The notes: a model not told the origin generated them from the sequence alone. A stretch of DNA of 64,000 bases from Afipia sp. (GCA_016201045.1 JACQDM010000002.1:698325-762324), one strand, 5' to 3'; counted from the first letter of the stretch, positions 7,737 to 18,337 are shown. Numbers and translations are program-made.

Positions 7737-8789
7737 ATGACGACCCTGGGGATCGGCCACAATTCACGCAAGCAGCATGCGCGCCGTGCGCTGGCGTTTG
7801 GCTTGTTGGCGCTCGTCTGGTCGATCAATTCCGCAAGCGCGCAGTTCTTCAGCGACCGTCCACCGCCGGTCCCTCCGGCGAATGTCCCCGAAGCACCGAC
7901 GCCATCCGGCCCTGCGATCAGTCTTGCGCCATCTTCCGGTCCTGCGGCGACACCCGGTCTGCCTGCAACGCTGACCCAGCCGCCGGTGACAACGGCGACA
8001 CCACCTCAACCGGCCGCGACAACATCGCAAGGCGTGCTTGCATTGAGCGCGCGCTACGGCAAGGACATGCCGGTCATCAACAGCGGCATCACGTGGCGCG
8101 TCTATACCGACAGGCCGGATGCGAGCGGTGCGTTCCAGCTCGTACGCGAGGAAAAGACCGCGACGCCGAACATCGTGCTCGCCCCCGGCGGCTATGTCGT
8201 CCACGCGGCGATGGGTCTCGTCAGCGCGGTGCGTCCGGTAACGGTGCGCAGCGACACCGTGCGCGAATCCTTCGACCTTCCGGCCGGTGGACTGCGCATC
8301 GAAGGCCGCGTCGGCACGAGCCGCATTCCCGTCGGCCAGATCACGTTCTCGATCTACAAGGGCAGCCAGTTTGAAATCGGCGAACGCGCGCCGATCGCGA
8401 CGAACGTTGCGGCAGGCGATGTTGTCCTGGTACCGGAAGGCACTTACTACATCATCTCGAATTACGGCGACGCCAATTCCATCGTGCGCTCCGACATTCG
8501 CGTTGCCGCCAGTAAGCTCACCGATGTGACCGTCACCCATCGCGCTGCCGTCATCACGCTGAAGCTCGTCGGCAGCAAGGGCGGCGAAGCGCTCGCGAAC
8601 ACGGCTTGGTCCGTGATTACGCCGGCCGGCGATATCATCAAGGAATACAACGGCGCGTTCCCGCGGGTCATTCTCTCCGAAGGCGAGTACCGCGTGATCG
8701 CCAAGAACGAAGGCAAGGTTTACGAAAGCCCGTTCAACGTCACCAACGGCGTCGATCGCGAAGTCGAAGTGCTGACCAAGCAGAACTAA
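7737..8789 (+). CDS. secreted protein with proline-rich linker, function unknown
   Basis: A 350-residue protein. ATG 7737 is preferred over the in-frame GTG at 7722. A hydrophobic signal segment (ALAFGLLALVWSINSASAQ) is followed by about 75 residues rich in Pro, Ala and Thr, then repeated beta-rich units, each with a pattern like APGGYVVHAAMG, PEGTYYIISNYG and SEGEYRVIAKNEG. These look like carboxypeptidase-regulatory or prealbumin-like beta sandwiches. It is probably periplasmic or surface-exposed and known only as a conserved hypothetical in related genera. No enzyme motif is visible. Confidence 0.75.
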   Translation: MTTLGIGHNSRKQHARRALAFGLLALVWSINSASAQFFSDRPPPVPPANVPEAPTPSGPAISLAPSSGPAATPGLPATLTQPPVTTATPPQPAATTSQGVLALSARYGKDMPVINSGITWRVYTDRPDASGAFQLVREEKTATPNIVLAPGGYVVHAAMGLVSAVRPVTVRSDTVRESFDLPAGGLRIEGRVGTSRIPVGQITFSIYKGSQFEIGERAPIATNVAAGDVVLVPEGTYYIISNYGDANSIVRSDIRVAASKLTDVTVTHRAAVITLKLVGSKGGEALANTAWSVITPAGDIIKEYNGAFPRVILSEGEYRVIAKNEGKVYESPFNVTNGVDREVEVLTKQN

Positions 8790-10227
8790 CTACTCGGCGG
8801 GCGCTGCCACCGTCCCGGTACGTTCCATCACGGGCACCGCCCCATACCGCGCAACTCCGAACAAGAACGCTGCGACCGCAAGATAGGCGAACGCGACGCC
8901 CGGCGTGACGCCAAGTCCGATGGCCTCACCGTGCATGAAACCGAAGAACGTCAGCACGGCTCCGGCAAGCGCGAACGCCGATGCGTTGATAAATTTGCGC
9001 TCGATCACGAACACACCGATCGCGCCGAGCACGAGGCCTGTCAGAATCGAGCCGCCGCCCATCACTTCGAGGCCGTGAAACAACACGCCGTTCTGCTGCA
9101 TCTTGGCAACGAATTCGCCGGCATGTACGGCGGGGAATTGCATACCCGCTGCACCGAGCGCGCCGTTAATCAAAACCGTCGCCCAAGCCGCAAGATGCGG
9201 CGTCAGCGCAAGCGCGACCGCAGGCGCATGTTCGCGCGGCGTGGTCTGGAACGCCTGCGCGCAGATCAGCATGCCGATATAGAGCAGAATCGGTGAGATC
9301 GCGACCACAGGAATGATCGCAAGCATCAGGGAAATGACGCCGAACCAGGACAGCACGATCACCATCAGGCCGGTCGCGGCTGAATAACCGATGCGCCCGC
9401 CCATCGCCTTCCAGCCGGGGTGGCCGATATAGACGGCGTTGATGAAGGGATTGCCCATCAGGCAGCCGATCAGGCTGACGACGCCGTCAGCAGTGAGAAC
9501 GCGAGTCGTGGGAAAGTGATCTCCGGCGGCTTCAGCGGATTCGACGTTGTCCATCGCTTCGACCAGATCGTAGATGCCATAGGGGATGGCGGTGATGAGA
9601 ATAACGCCGAGATACTGGAAGCCGGAGAACACGTGATCGACGGCGCACGCCGCCGAACCAGCTCGCCATGATGATGGCGAAGCAGACGAGACCGATCTGC
9701 GGCGTCATGAACATTTCGAGCGCGGGCCGCATCGAGATAAATGTGATCGATACGCCCGCGAGCGTGCCGAGCAGGGCGGCGCGCGGCGTGATGCGGCGCA
9801 CGATAGGTGCGATGAAGCCGCCGATCATCAGAATGAAACTCTGGAAGAACACCCAGACAAGACCCGCTTCCCATCCTTTGATCGGATCGCCCGTCGTCAG
9901 CGTGATCGGCAGCATGATGACGAAAGTGACGATGAACATGTGCGGCACCGAAACACCGGATGGAAGCGCACACACGTCGCTGCGTCCGGTTTTCTGCGCC
10001 AAACGATAGGCGAGGAAGGCGTAGTAGAATGTCGACAGACACATCATCAGGCCGAGCGCGGGCAGGATGCGACCGAACACGATGTTGTCGGGCATCTTGA
10101 TGACGAAGCGCAGCAGACCCGTCAGCACCAGCATGTTGACGAGAATGTTGGTCCCGAAACCGAAGAACGCATTCCAGTCGCCCGGCGTCCACAGCGCCGG
10201 TTTGCTCGTCGTCGTTGCCGTGCTCAT
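8790..10227 (-). pseudogene. NCS2-type nucleobase permease, frameshifted
   Basis: Two frames together make one 12-14-helix permease of about 478 residues. The 5' part (ATG 10227, AGGAGG upstream) runs from [10 protein letters not shown] to IIMASWFGGVR; the 3' part continues in another frame from VFSGFQYLGV to the stop at 8790. The join is at 9632-9650, and the total length, 1438 nt, is one base more than a multiple of three. Removing one base in the CGGCG run restores the expected sequence. The start overlaps the stop of the cysteine hydrolase as ATGA, so they are coupled. It is either a true inactivation or a sequencing error. Likely substrate: xanthine, uracil or a related heterocycle. Confidence 0.85.
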
Positions 10228-10949
10228 CGTGCCCCTCCTGCTGAAATGCTTTTCGGTGCGGATTGCGCGATCGCGTCCAGCACCGCTGATGAATTGCTGA
10301 CCCAGCCAAAGATGCCGCCTTGCGCCTTGATCATGCGCAGACCCATCTCGTGAAATTCCGGAAAGTATGACGCGCAGCAATCCGCCAGCACCACGCATCG
10401 ATAACCGCGGTCGTTGGCTTCGCGCACCGTGGTGTTGACGCACACTTCCGTCGTGACACCGCACACCAGAAGATTCTCGATTTCATGTTGCTTGAGAATC
10501 TCGCCGAGCGCGGTCGCGTAGAACGCGCCCTTGCCGGGCTTGTCGATCACCACCTCGCCCTTGATCGGATAAAGCGCGGGAATGATGTCGTGGCCGGGCT
10601 CGCCCTGAATGAGAATGCGTCCCATCGGGCCGGCATCGCCGATGCGTTTGCTTGGCGCGCCACGTTCGATCTTCGCAGGCGGCGCGTCAGACAGATCCGG
10701 TCTGTGTCCCTCGCGCGTGTGGATGACGAGCATTCCCAAATCCCGCGCGGCATCGAGAACGGCTGCACAGGGCTTCACCGCGTTCGCAAGACGGCTGACG
10801 TCGTTGCCGAGCGTTTCGCCGAAACCACCCGGCTCCATGAAATCACGCTGCATGTCGATGATGACGAGCGCAGTCTTGCGCCACTCCACCGCGATCGACG
10901 ATGGTTCGGCGGCAATCGTGCCGACCGGATCGAGGCGGTGTTTGGACAT
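10224..10949 (-). CDS. isochorismatase-family cysteine hydrolase
   Basis: A 241-residue protein with the full triad of the family: Asp32 (IIDMQRDF), Lys137 ([11 protein letters not shown]) and Cys170 ([17 protein letters not shown]). The pattern resembles amidohydrolases of the biuret, ureidoacrylate and N-carbamoyl type rather than isochorismatase itself. It is translationally coupled to an NCS2 nucleobase permease (ATGA overlap), which supports a role in breaking down a pyrimidine- or purine-derived amide. The exact substrate cannot be read from the sequence. Confidence 0.85.
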   Translation of the reverse strand: MSKHRLDPVGTIAAEPSSIAVEWRKTALVIIDMQRDFMEPGGFGETLGNDVSRLANAVKPCAAVLDAARDLGMLVIHTREGHRPDLSDAPPAKIERGAPSKRIGDAGPMGRILIQGEPGHDIIPALYPIKGEVVIDKPGKGAFYATALGEILKQHEIENLLVCGVTTEVCVNTTVREANDRGYRCVVLADCCASYFPEFHEMGLRMIKAQGGIFGWVSNSSAVLDAIAQSAPKSISAGGAR

Positions 10950-11163
10950 GCGCGAATTCTCCGCAACGTCATTGCGTCATGGAGTTTCAAGCAAGCCGTA
11001 TGCCATCGTGTATACAATCGCGCCTGCAACAGCGCGCATCTCGAAAGCCGTGACCGATCAAGCCATTGCGAGACTGCGCCGATTTTTCACCCGCGAGGGC
11101 GAACCGCACGCGCTGCCCAATTATTGAGCTTCAACGCCTTGCGCGGGACGCGGAATAGCGCGG

Positions 11164-11727
11164 TTAGAACCGCGTGACGATGTCCATGAGGTTGGGGCGC
11201 GCGCGGTCTTCCGGCGGCTTGTTTGCTTTGCCGATGTGAATGAAGCCCGCGACCTTCTCGTCGGCCCTTACGCCGAGCGCACCGAGCACGTCTCGGTCGA
11301 ATGCGATCCAGCCCGTCAGCCAGTTCGCGGCATAGCCGAGCGCGTGCGCGGCGTGAACGATGTTCATGCAGCTTGCGCCAGCTGAAAGTTCCTGTTCCCA
11401 GGCAGGCACTTTCGGATTCGGCGCAGTCTTGCTGACGACCGCGATCACCAGCGGCGCGTCGGTGAAGCGCGATCGTTCCTTCATGATCTGGTCCTCGCTG
11501 GCGCTTGGATTCTTCGCCCTGAATGCGCGGACGAAGATGTCACCGGCTTTTTGACGTGCACCGCCTTCGAACACAATGAAACGCCACGGCACGATCTTGC
11601 CGTGATCGGGTGTACGCGCGCCGATGGTGAGGATGGTGTCGAGCTCGGCGGGCGAGGGACCGGGACCGCTCATCTCGAATGGCTTGATCGAGCGGCGTGT
11701 TCTGAGAAGGTCGAGTGCGGACGGCAT
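11164..11727 (-). CDS. nitroreductase family protein (YdjA-like)
   Basis: A 187-residue flavoprotein. RTRRSIKPFEMSGPGP at the N-terminus and ARTPDHGKIVPWRFIVF are the FMN-binding segments of the small YdjA-type nitroreductases; AANWLTGW and GFIHIGK are further family blocks. It would act as an FMN-dependent NAD(P)H reductase of uncertain substrate. Its ATG shares one base with the stop of thrS (TAATG), so the two are translationally coupled. Confidence 0.9.
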   Translation of the reverse strand: MPSALDLLRTRRSIKPFEMSGPGPSPAELDTILTIGARTPDHGKIVPWRFIVFEGGARQKAGDIFVRAFRAKNPSASEDQIMKERSRFTDAPLVIAVVSKTAPNPKVPAWEQELSAGASCMNIVHAAHALGYAANWLTGWIAFDRDVLGALGVRADEKVAGFIHIGKANKPPEDRARPNLMDIVTRF

Positions 11728-13694
11728 TATTCCGCCGCTTGCTTCAATCCCTGCCGCGCGCGCTTGACGTCCGGCGGTGTCGCTTCATCGGCCAGTGACG
11801 CCAGAGCTTCATCGAGCGACACGACCTTCTGACCTTCGCTGCCGAGCCGGCGAATCGAAACCGAACGCGACTCCGCTTCCTTCTTGCCGACGACGAGAAG
11901 GGCCGGGACTTTCGCCAGCGAATGTTCGCGGACCTTGTAGTTGATCTTCTCGTTGCGAAGATCGATGTCCACGCGCAGACCCGCCTTGCGGCACGCCTCC
12001 ACAACTTCGCGCGCGTAGTCGTCGCCGTCAGATGTGATCGTCGTCACCACAGCCTGCAACGGCGCGAGCCATAGCGGGAAGTGACCGGCGAAATGCTCGA
12101 TCAGGATTCCCGTGAAGCGCTCAAGCGAACCGAGGATCGCGCGATGCAGCATCACCGGCGTCACCTTGTTCGAGTGCTCGTCGATATAGAAAGCACCAAG
12201 ACGGCCCGGCAGATTCAAGTCGACCTGAATCGTGCCGCACTGCCATTCGCGGCCGATGGCATCCTTCAGCGTGTATTCGAGTTTCGGCCCGTAGAACGCG
12301 CCTTCGCCCTTGTTCAGCGACCACGGATGCTGGGTTTCTTCCAGTGTCTTCATCAGCGCGGATTCGGCGGTGGTCCACAATTCGTCCGCGCCGATGCGTT
12401 TCTCCGGCCGATCCGAGAACTTGATTTCGACATTGTCGAAACCGAAATCCTTGTAGATCGACAGGATCAGATTGTTCATCGCCAGACATTCTTCGGCGAT
12501 CTGATCCTGCGTGACGAACACGTGCGCGTCGTCCTGCGTGAATCCGCGCACGCGCATCAGCCCGTGCATCGCGCCCGACGGCTCGAAGCGATGGACCTTG
12601 CCGAACTCGGCGATCTTCAGCGGCAGTTCGCGATAGGACTTCAAGCCATTCTTGAAAATCTGAACGTGGCCCGGACAATTCATCGGCTTGATCGCATAGA
12701 CGCGATTGTCGTCCTCGCGCTTCGCCGTCATGAACATATTTTCCGAATAGGTCGGAATATGCCCGGTCGTGACCCACAATTCGCGGTCCATCAACTGCGG
12801 CGAATTCACTTCCTGATAGCCGGCTTCGGTCTGGCGGCGGCGGATGTAGTTCTCCAGCATCTGGAACAGCGTCCAGCCTTTATGATGCCAGAACACCGAA
12901 CCCGGCGCTTCTTCCTGGAAATGGAAGAGGTCCATCTCGCGGCCGAGACGGCGATGGTCGCGCTTCTCGGCTTCCTCGAGCTGCTTCATGTAAGCGTCGA
13001 GGTCTTCCTGCTTGGCGAACGCCGTGCCGTAGATGCGCGTTAGCATCGGATTATTGCTGTCGCCGCGCCAGTATGCACCCGCGACCTTCATCAGCTTGAA
13101 CGCGTTGCCGACTTTCCCCGTGGACGTCATGTGCGGCCCACGACAGAGATCGAACCAGTCGCCCTGATAGTAAATCTTGATCGGCTCGTCGCCGGGAATG
13201 GCATCGACGAGTTCGACCTTGAAGTTCTCGCCTTTGTCGCGGAACACCTGCTTGGTCTTCTCGCGATCCCACACGTCCTTGGTGAAGGGCTGATCCTTCG
13301 CGACGATCTCGCGCATCTTTTTTTCGATGGCGGCGAAGTCTTCCGGCGTGAACGGCTCGTTGCGGAAGAAGTCGTAATAGAATCCGTTGTCGATCACCGG
13401 GCCGATGGTGACCTGCGTTCCGGGCCACAGTGTCTGCACGGCTTCAGCCAGCACATGCGCAGCGTCGTGCCGGATCAATTCCAGCGCGCGCGGGTCTTCG
13501 CGGTTGATGAATTCGATCTTCGCATCGCGCGAAATCGGATCGGAAAGGTCTTGCACTTCGCCATCGAGCGCCATCGCAACGGTGCGTTTCGCCAGCGAGG
13601 GCGAGATGCCCTTGGCGATGTCGAGGCCTGTGGTGTTTTTGGGAAACTCCCGGCGTGCGCCGTCGGGAAAAGTCACTGCGACCTGGTCGCTCAT
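11727..13694 (-). CDS. thrS: threonyl-tRNA synthetase
   Basis: A 655-residue class II aminoacyl-tRNA synthetase of normal length. It begins with the TGS domain ([17 protein letters not shown]), then the editing domain ([11 protein letters not shown]), where the HxxxH motif is recognisable, the catalytic core with [13 protein letters not shown] and the [16 protein letters not shown] motif 2, the motif 3 region ([11 protein letters not shown]), and the C-terminal anticodon-binding domain. The ORF extends upstream to 13835, but ATG 13694 is the family start. It charges tRNA-Thr in the cytoplasm. It is followed by the coupled nitroreductase gene. Confidence 0.97.
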   Translation of the reverse strand: MSDQVAVTFPDGARREFPKNTTGLDIAKGISPSLAKRTVAMALDGEVQDLSDPISRDAKIEFINREDPRALELIRHDAAHVLAEAVQTLWPGTQVTIGPVIDNGFYYDFFRNEPFTPEDFAAIEKKMREIVAKDQPFTKDVWDREKTKQVFRDKGENFKVELVDAIPGDEPIKIYYQGDWFDLCRGPHMTSTGKVGNAFKLMKVAGAYWRGDSNNPMLTRIYGTAFAKQEDLDAYMKQLEEAEKRDHRRLGREMDLFHFQEEAPGSVFWHHKGWTLFQMLENYIRRRQTEAGYQEVNSPQLMDRELWVTTGHIPTYSENMFMTAKREDDNRVYAIKPMNCPGHVQIFKNGLKSYRELPLKIAEFGKVHRFEPSGAMHGLMRVRGFTQDDAHVFVTQDQIAEECLAMNNLILSIYKDFGFDNVEIKFSDRPEKRIGADELWTTAESALMKTLEETQHPWSLNKGEGAFYGPKLEYTLKDAIGREWQCGTIQVDLNLPGRLGAFYIDEHSNKVTPVMLHRAILGSLERFTGILIEHFAGHFPLWLAPLQAVVTTITSDGDDYAREVVEACRKAGLRVDIDLRNEKINYKVREHSLAKVPALLVVGKKEAESRSVSIRRLGSEGQKVVSLDEALASLADEATPPDVKRARQGLKQAAE

Positions 13695-13873
13695 TTTATC
13701 TTCTGGGCCGCAGCCCAGCTCCTGTTTGCTCACTCCTGCGAACCGACGCAGGTAAGCGATAGGGCAGGGATATATCAGCCGGAGTGTGCTTCGCAAGCCG
13801 GATGAGATAATTGAATGCAACGGATGATAATTCATGCAGTTGCATTGAATGGCAAGTCTGCTAACACGATGCG

Positions 13874-15028
13874 ATGAATCGCTTCGCTCCCACCTCTCTG
13901 CTCATCGGAAATTTCGTCACCGGCCTGTCCGTCATGGGTCCGGCCGGCATGCTCGGCGAATTGGCCGACGGGCTCAATGTGTCGGTGCGCGATGCCAGCT
14001 TGCTCATCACGTTCGGCGCGGCGGTGTTGTGTATCGGCTCGCCTCTGACCGCGTGGCTGACCAGCCGTTTCGACCGGCGCCTGCTGCTGACGAGCACGCT
14101 GGTCATCGTCGGGCTTGCTCACGCGGCATCGGCACTCGCGCCGAATTACTATTCGCTGCTGGCTTTGCGTCTCATCATGCTCGCGGTCGTCGCGCTGTTC
14201 ACGCCGCAGGCAGCGGGCGCAGCCGCGCTGATGGCACCGGCCGAGCATCGCGGTAGCACGATGTCGTTCGTCTTTCTGGGCTGGTCGCTATCGGCGGCGT
14301 TCGGTCTGCCGGTCGTGACTTATCTCGCAAGCCATTTTGGCTGGCGCTCGGTTTATGCGCTCAGTGCGGGCATCGCGTTTATTGCAGCGGTGCTGACGGC
14401 GTGGCGATTGCCGCGCGGACTGTTCGGTGCTCCGGTGGAATTGGAGACATGGGGCGAACTGTTTCGTAACCCGCTGATCGTGATGCTTCTGCTGATTACC
14501 GTGGTGCAGACATCGGGACCCTTCGTGATCTTTACCTTCATCGGCCCGGTGATGACCAAGTTGATGAATTCGAGCGCGGAAACCATCGCGAGCGTGTTCT
14601 TCGTCTGGGGCATCACGGGTCTCATCGGCAATATCATCGCCAGCCGTGTTGTCGATTCGTGGGGTGGATGGAAGACATCTTTGACCTGCACGGCGTTTTT
14701 GTTGCTCGGCGTAACCGGATGGGCGCTCGGCAGCGGCGTATTGGTCGCGATGTTTGCGGCGACGGTGTTCTGGGGTCTCGGCTTCGTGCCGTCGAACTCG
14801 ATGCAGCAGGTTCGATTGGCCGGAGCCGCGCCCGCGCTTGCCAGTGCATCGGTGTCGCTGAACACGTCGTCTCTCTATATCGGACAGGCCATCGGTTCCG
14901 GTATCGGCGGCATATTCTACGTGCGCGACATGATCGGCGCGATGAACATCGCGGCCATCGTCTTCGTGCTTGTGGCGATTGCGCTCGTGATCGCAACGCG
15001 GCCGCGTGCCGCTATTCAGCCGCGTTAA
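13874..15028 (+). CDS. MFS transporter, DHA1-like
   Basis: A 384-residue membrane protein with 12 predicted hydrophobic segments. The RFDRRLLL loop between TM2 and TM3 fits MFS motif A, and [18 protein letters not shown] looks like the TM4 region of DHA1 drug or sugar efflux carriers. It is probably a proton-coupled exporter; the substrate is unknown. It is divergent from thrS and its stop overlaps the end of the convergent yidD by 4 nt. Confidence 0.9.
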   Translation: MNRFAPTSLLIGNFVTGLSVMGPAGMLGELADGLNVSVRDASLLITFGAAVLCIGSPLTAWLTSRFDRRLLLTSTLVIVGLAHAASALAPNYYSLLALRLIMLAVVALFTPQAAGAAALMAPAEHRGSTMSFVFLGWSLSAAFGLPVVTYLASHFGWRSVYALSAGIAFIAAVLTAWRLPRGLFGAPVELETWGELFRNPLIVMLLLITVVQTSGPFVIFTFIGPVMTKLMNSSAETIASVFFVWGITGLIGNIIASRVVDSWGGWKTSLTCTAFLLLGVTGWALGSGVLVAMFAATVFWGLGFVPSNSMQQVRLAGAAPALASASVSLNTSSLYIGQAIGSGIGGIFYVRDMIGAMNIAAIVFVLVAIALVIATRPRAAIQPR

Positions 15029-15339
15029 ACGTTCGTGCCGCGCCAGCGGGCATAGCGCCACGGCAGAAACCAGCGCGCATTGCGTGGTGCTGTCTGCGGC
15101 ACTTTGTCGATGCCGGATGTCCCCCACGGGTTACAGCGCAGCAGCCGCGCCAGCGTCATCCATCCGCCTGCCCAGAGTCCGAAGCGTTCGATCGCTTCAT
15201 CGCCGTAAACGGAACAGGTTGGCACGTGCCGACAGTTGGAACCGACGAGGAGCGACAGCGTGTGCCGGTATGTCCAGATCATGCCGCGCCCCGCGAGCCG
15301 TGGAACTCTCAGAACCGATCTGGCGCATTCGGAACACAT
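15025..15339 (-). CDS. yidD: membrane-protein insertion efficiency factor YidD
   Basis: A 104-residue protein with the complete YidD signature: TLSLLVGSNCRHVPTCS, then YGDEAIERFG, GWMTLARLLRCNPWG and GIDKVP. The three conserved cysteines (in NCRH, TCS and RCNP) are present. The start given is the first ATG; the family core begins near RGMIWTYRHTL. YidD is a small peripheral membrane protein that aids YidC-dependent insertion. It is not next to rnpA-rpmH-yidC here. Confidence 0.93.
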   Translation of the reverse strand: MCSECARSVLRVPRLAGRGMIWTYRHTLSLLVGSNCRHVPTCSVYGDEAIERFGLWAGGWMTLARLLRCNPWGTSGIDKVPQTAPRNARWFLPWRYARWRGTNV

Positions 15340-15598
15340 CGCAAAAGGCTTCCTGTGACTTTCTTGTGCGCCGTGCCGATTCGTTGGCCGTCAATCGAAC
15401 AGTTCCTTGGCGTGGAACTACAGCGTGCTGTCTTTCACGCAACACTCGGCTCTCTATCGCACATTTGAAGCCGCGTTGCAGCAAAGTCCAATAGACGCGA
15501 ATCTCGGCGGCGGTTAGTTTTTGATAACAACCGCATGACAAGATTCGTTGTGTGGGACGAGGTTTGCCGTTGCTCTGTCGGGCGGGGAAGGAACCGAA

Positions 15599-16489
15599 TT
15601 GCATCTTGTGAGGTCGCTTACATACAGCGGCTGGGCGCAGGTCTGCGCCGCCGCATTTTGTCTCTCTGTGCCTGGCCTCGCCACGCTCGGCCCTTCGGCA
15701 CACGCGGCCGACACCCTCGAAGAGCGCAAGCTTCCGATGACATTCACCTGGCACGACGCCGCTGCTGGCGCGTGCGATCCCGATTGCGGCGGCTGGATCG
15801 CCGCCGTCGGCATCATCACCAGCGACACGCCTGCGAAATTCGACGAGGTCATCAAGGACCGCAATCTCAGCAACGTCACGGTGATGCTGGACTCCAGCGG
15901 TGGCTCGGTGCTCGACGCCATTGTGCTCGGGCGGCGCTGGCGCGCACTGCGGCTGAATACGGCCGTCGGCATGATCATCGAGCGCACGCCTATCGGCGGC
16001 GGCGTCGAGCGTGACGTTCTGCCAAATGCCTATTGTGAATCGATGTGCGTATTCCTCCTGCTGTCGGGTCAAACGCGAACCATTCCCGACGGCGCGCATG
16101 TGCGCGTGCATCAGATTTGGATGGGCGACCGCGCCGAGGACGCCAAGGCCGCGAGTTATTCGGCGCAAGACATGATGATCGTCGAGCGCGACATCGGACG
16201 TCTGGCGAAATACACTTTCGAGATGGGTGGATCGGGCGATCTGCTGTCGCTGGCCTTGAGCGTGCCGCCTTGGGAGGCGCTGCACGAACTGACGGCGGCA
16301 GAATTGCGTCTGACCAATCTCATGACGAACGACGCGCTCGCCGGGATCACTCATCCGCAGATGCCGGTTGCCGACGCCAAGCCGGTGCAGGATCGCGTCG
16401 TGAGTGCTCAAGCTCCCCAAAAATCGACAAAGACCGCGCTGGCCGAACCGCCGACGGGCGGTGCAGCGCCAACGCAAGATCACAAGTAG
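15599..16489 (+). CDS. COG3904-like ClpP-fold periplasmic protein
   Basis: About 296 residues. TTG 15599 is chosen for the GGGGAAGGA upstream; GTG 15608 or TTG 15548 are possible. A signal segment ends near HAADTLEER. The core is crotonase/ClpP-like: LDSSGGSVLDAI forms the oxyanion glycine loop, and NAYCESMCVFLLLSG carries a Ser where serine-protease relatives place the nucleophile, followed by HVRVHQIWMG. Similar alphaproteobacterial proteins are predicted periplasmic proteins of unknown substrate. The C-terminal 45 residues are low-complexity. Confidence 0.75.
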   Translation: MHLVRSLTYSGWAQVCAAAFCLSVPGLATLGPSAHAADTLEERKLPMTFTWHDAAAGACDPDCGGWIAAVGIITSDTPAKFDEVIKDRNLSNVTVMLDSSGGSVLDAIVLGRRWRALRLNTAVGMIIERTPIGGGVERDVLPNAYCESMCVFLLLSGQTRTIPDGAHVRVHQIWMGDRAEDAKAASYSAQDMMIVERDIGRLAKYTFEMGGSGDLLSLALSVPPWEALHELTAAELRLTNLMTNDALAGITHPQMPVADAKPVQDRVVSAQAPQKSTKTALAEPPTGGAAPTQDHK

Positions 16490-16505
16490 GAATTCGGAAG
16501 CGGCT

Positions 16506-16964
16506 TCAACTTTGCGCGGATGCGAGCTTGCCGCTTTGCTTGGATTCGATCTGTCCGACCGCATCGACAACGGCATCGAATGTCAGCAGTGTTGAGGCGT
16601 GGCGCGCCTTGTAATCGCGTACCGGCTCGAGCAATGCGACGTCAGCCCATTTGCCTTCCGGCGGCTTGCCGTTTTCCTTCAGCATCTTGCGAACGGTCTC
16701 GCGCAGATCGCGCAGCTCCGGTCCGTTGGAGCCGATCACATGCCGCGCCATGATCGAGGAGGAAGCCTGTCCAAGCGCGCAGGCTTTCACGTCATGGGCG
16801 AAATCGCTGACCACGCCGTCCTTCATCTTGACGTCAACTTTCACGGTCGAGCCGCACAGCTTCGAATGCGCGGTGGCGGAGGCGTCGGGGTCCGGCAACC
16901 GGCCCAGACGCGGAATATTCCCGGCCAACTCGATGATTTTCTTGTTGTAGATGTCGTTCAGCAT
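16506..16964 (-). CDS. IscU/SufU-like iron-sulfur scaffold protein
   Basis: A 152-residue protein. Two of the three cluster ligands of IscU-type scaffolds are present: Cys37 in AHSKLCGSTVK and Cys62 in DVKACALGQASSS. In the third position the segment reads KARHASTLL, with His or Ala instead of the Cys of canonical IscU. This variant is common in alphaproteobacterial stand-alone scaffold-like proteins. It could assemble or hand on Fe-S clusters. No suf or isc gene is adjacent. Confidence 0.85.
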   Translation of the reverse strand: MLNDIYNKKIIELAGNIPRLGRLPDPDASATAHSKLCGSTVKVDVKMKDGVVSDFAHDVKACALGQASSSIMARHVIGSNGPELRDLRETVRKMLKENGKPPEGKWADVALLEPVRDYKARHASTLLTFDAVVDAVGQIESKQSGKLASAQS

Positions 16965-17009
16965 GATGTTTGAAACCGCTGCCGCATAAGACCTTTGCCG
17001 GCCGTACCC

Positions 17010-17037
17010 TTGGCGGGTCCGGCTGACACCCTATATA
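17010..17037 (+). promoter_or_regulatory. putative promoter of folE
   Basis: TTGGCG and TATATA are separated by 16 nt. Transcription would start near 17044, giving a 5' untranslated leader of about 140 nt before folE. Confidence 0.4.
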
Positions 17038-17043
17038 GTTATG

Positions 17044-17185
17044 AGACCGCAGGAAAAACCAGCCTGCGTCGTGAGATACCCGGACATATCAGGGTTTCCG
17101 GCTTGCTTAGATGAACCGGTGACACTCCGGCCTCCGCCACAAGGGGTTGTTATTGTGGTTATGGGACCGGTCGAACGGAGATAAA
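17044..17185 (+). promoter_or_regulatory. structured folE leader, riboswitch candidate
   Basis: About 140 nt with several pairings: CGCAGG / CCTGCG near 17048-17069, ACCC / GGGT with flanking CCGGA / TCCGG, CCACAA / TTGTGG near 17138-17160, and CTCCG, which can pair with the CGGAG ribosome site just before ATG 17186. A THF-II (folE) riboswitch precedes folE in some Alphaproteobacteria, but I could not align this leader with the core I remember, so the class is open. Confidence 0.35.
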
Positions 17186-17854
17186 ATGGACGCAATCATC
17201 AAGCCAATTCGCGGCGGCAAGCCGTCCGACAAACCCGAAATTCCCGAATCCGATTACATGGCCGCCCCGGTCAAGGCGGATGCGCCGCGCCCTTCGCGCG
17301 CGGAAGCAGAATCCGCCGTGCGAACGCTGCTGGCCTATGTCGGCGAAGACACCAAGCGCGAGGGCCTGCTCGATACGCCGCGCCGCGTGGTCGAAGCCTA
17401 TGACGAGCTGTTTCAGGGATATTTCCAGTGCCCGGCCGAAGTGCTCAACCGCACCTTCGGTGAAACGGCCGGCTACGACGACTTCGTGCTGATCCGCGAC
17501 ATCAGCTTCAACTCGCACTGCGAGCACCACATGATGCCGTTCTACGGCAAGGCGCATATCGCTTACGCGCCGGTCGATCGCGTCGTCGGTCTGTCGAAGC
17601 TCGCGCGTCTGGTCGATATTTTCGCGCAGCGCCTGCAGACGCAGGAGCATCTCACCGCGCAGGTGGCGGGTGCAATCAATGCGATCCTCAAACCGCGCGG
17701 CGTTGCGGTCGTTATGGAAGCCGAACATACCTGCATGTCGGTGCGCGGCATCGCCAAGGACGGTGCCAAGACATTGACGACGCGCTTCACCGGCGTGTTT
17801 CATGATAATCCTGACGAGCAGGCCCGTTTCCTCAACATGGTGCGCGGAGTGTAA
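17186..17854 (+). CDS. folE: GTP cyclohydrolase I
   Basis: A 222-residue protein; ATG 17186 follows CGGAG. The first 35 residues are a variable tail, then the standard core. Zinc and catalytic residues are present: Cys112 and His114/His115 in [10 protein letters not shown], His181 and Cys183 in [11 protein letters not shown]. The C-terminus FLNMVRG is typical. It converts GTP to 7,8-dihydroneopterin triphosphate, the first step of tetrahydrofolate and some 7-deazapurine synthesis, as a toroidal decamer. hisI follows 33 nt later and may be co-transcribed. Confidence 0.97.
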   Translation: MDAIIKPIRGGKPSDKPEIPESDYMAAPVKADAPRPSRAEAESAVRTLLAYVGEDTKREGLLDTPRRVVEAYDELFQGYFQCPAEVLNRTFGETAGYDDFVLIRDISFNSHCEHHMMPFYGKAHIAYAPVDRVVGLSKLARLVDIFAQRLQTQEHLTAQVAGAINAILKPRGVAVVMEAEHTCMSVRGIAKDGAKTLTTRFTGVFHDNPDEQARFLNMVRGV

Positions 17855-17887
17855 CGCTTCTTCGAAGGCGCTCCTCTCGCCCTCCGA

Positions 17888-18328
17888 ATGAAAGCTTCCA
17901 CCGTGACTTCTTCCTCATCCACCGACATCGAAGAGGGGTTGACCTTCAGCCCCAAATTCGACGCGTCCGGCCTTGTGACGTGCGTCGCCACCGATGCGTC
18001 GTCGGGCGACGTGCTGATGGTCGCGCACATGAACGACGAGGCGTTGCGCAAGACCATCGCAACCGGCGAGGCGTGGTATTTCAGCCGCTCGCGCAAGGCG
18101 CTCTGGAAAAAGGGCGAGACCTCCGGTCACGTCCAACGCGTCGTCGAGATGCGGATGGACTGCGATCAGGATGCGGTATGGATCAAAGTCGAACAAAAAG
18201 GCGAGGGTGCGTGCCACACCGGCCGGCGCTCATGCTTCTATCGCGCAGTCACGAACAAGGACGGTTCGGCGAAGCTGAGCTTCGTCGACGCGGACAGGCA
18301 GTTCGATCCGGCCAAGGTCTATCGCTAG
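17888..18328 (+). CDS. hisI: phosphoribosyl-AMP cyclohydrolase
   Basis: A 146-residue monofunctional HisI. Recognised blocks: [31 protein letters not shown], the metal site MDCDQDAVW with Cys92 and Asp91/93/95, and the zinc cysteines 109 (GACHTG) and 116 (RSCFYR). It opens the purine ring of phosphoribosyl-AMP in histidine synthesis. The HisE domain found in bifunctional enzymes is absent, as usual in Alphaproteobacteria. No other his gene is in the window. Confidence 0.96.
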   Translation: MKASTVTSSSSTDIEEGLTFSPKFDASGLVTCVATDASSGDVLMVAHMNDEALRKTIATGEAWYFSRSRKALWKKGETSGHVQRVVEMRMDCDQDAVWIKVEQKGEGACHTGRRSCFYRAVTNKDGSAKLSFVDADRQFDPAKVYR

Positions 18329-18337
18329 GCCTTATGC

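Noticed and set aside
12081..13043. 320-residue open frame antisense to thrS
   Set aside because: thrS motifs are complete on the other strand.
15197..16576. 459-residue open frame antisense to the ClpP-fold protein
   Set aside because: It overlaps yidD and the ClpP-fold gene, has no ribosome site and is Arg/His-rich.
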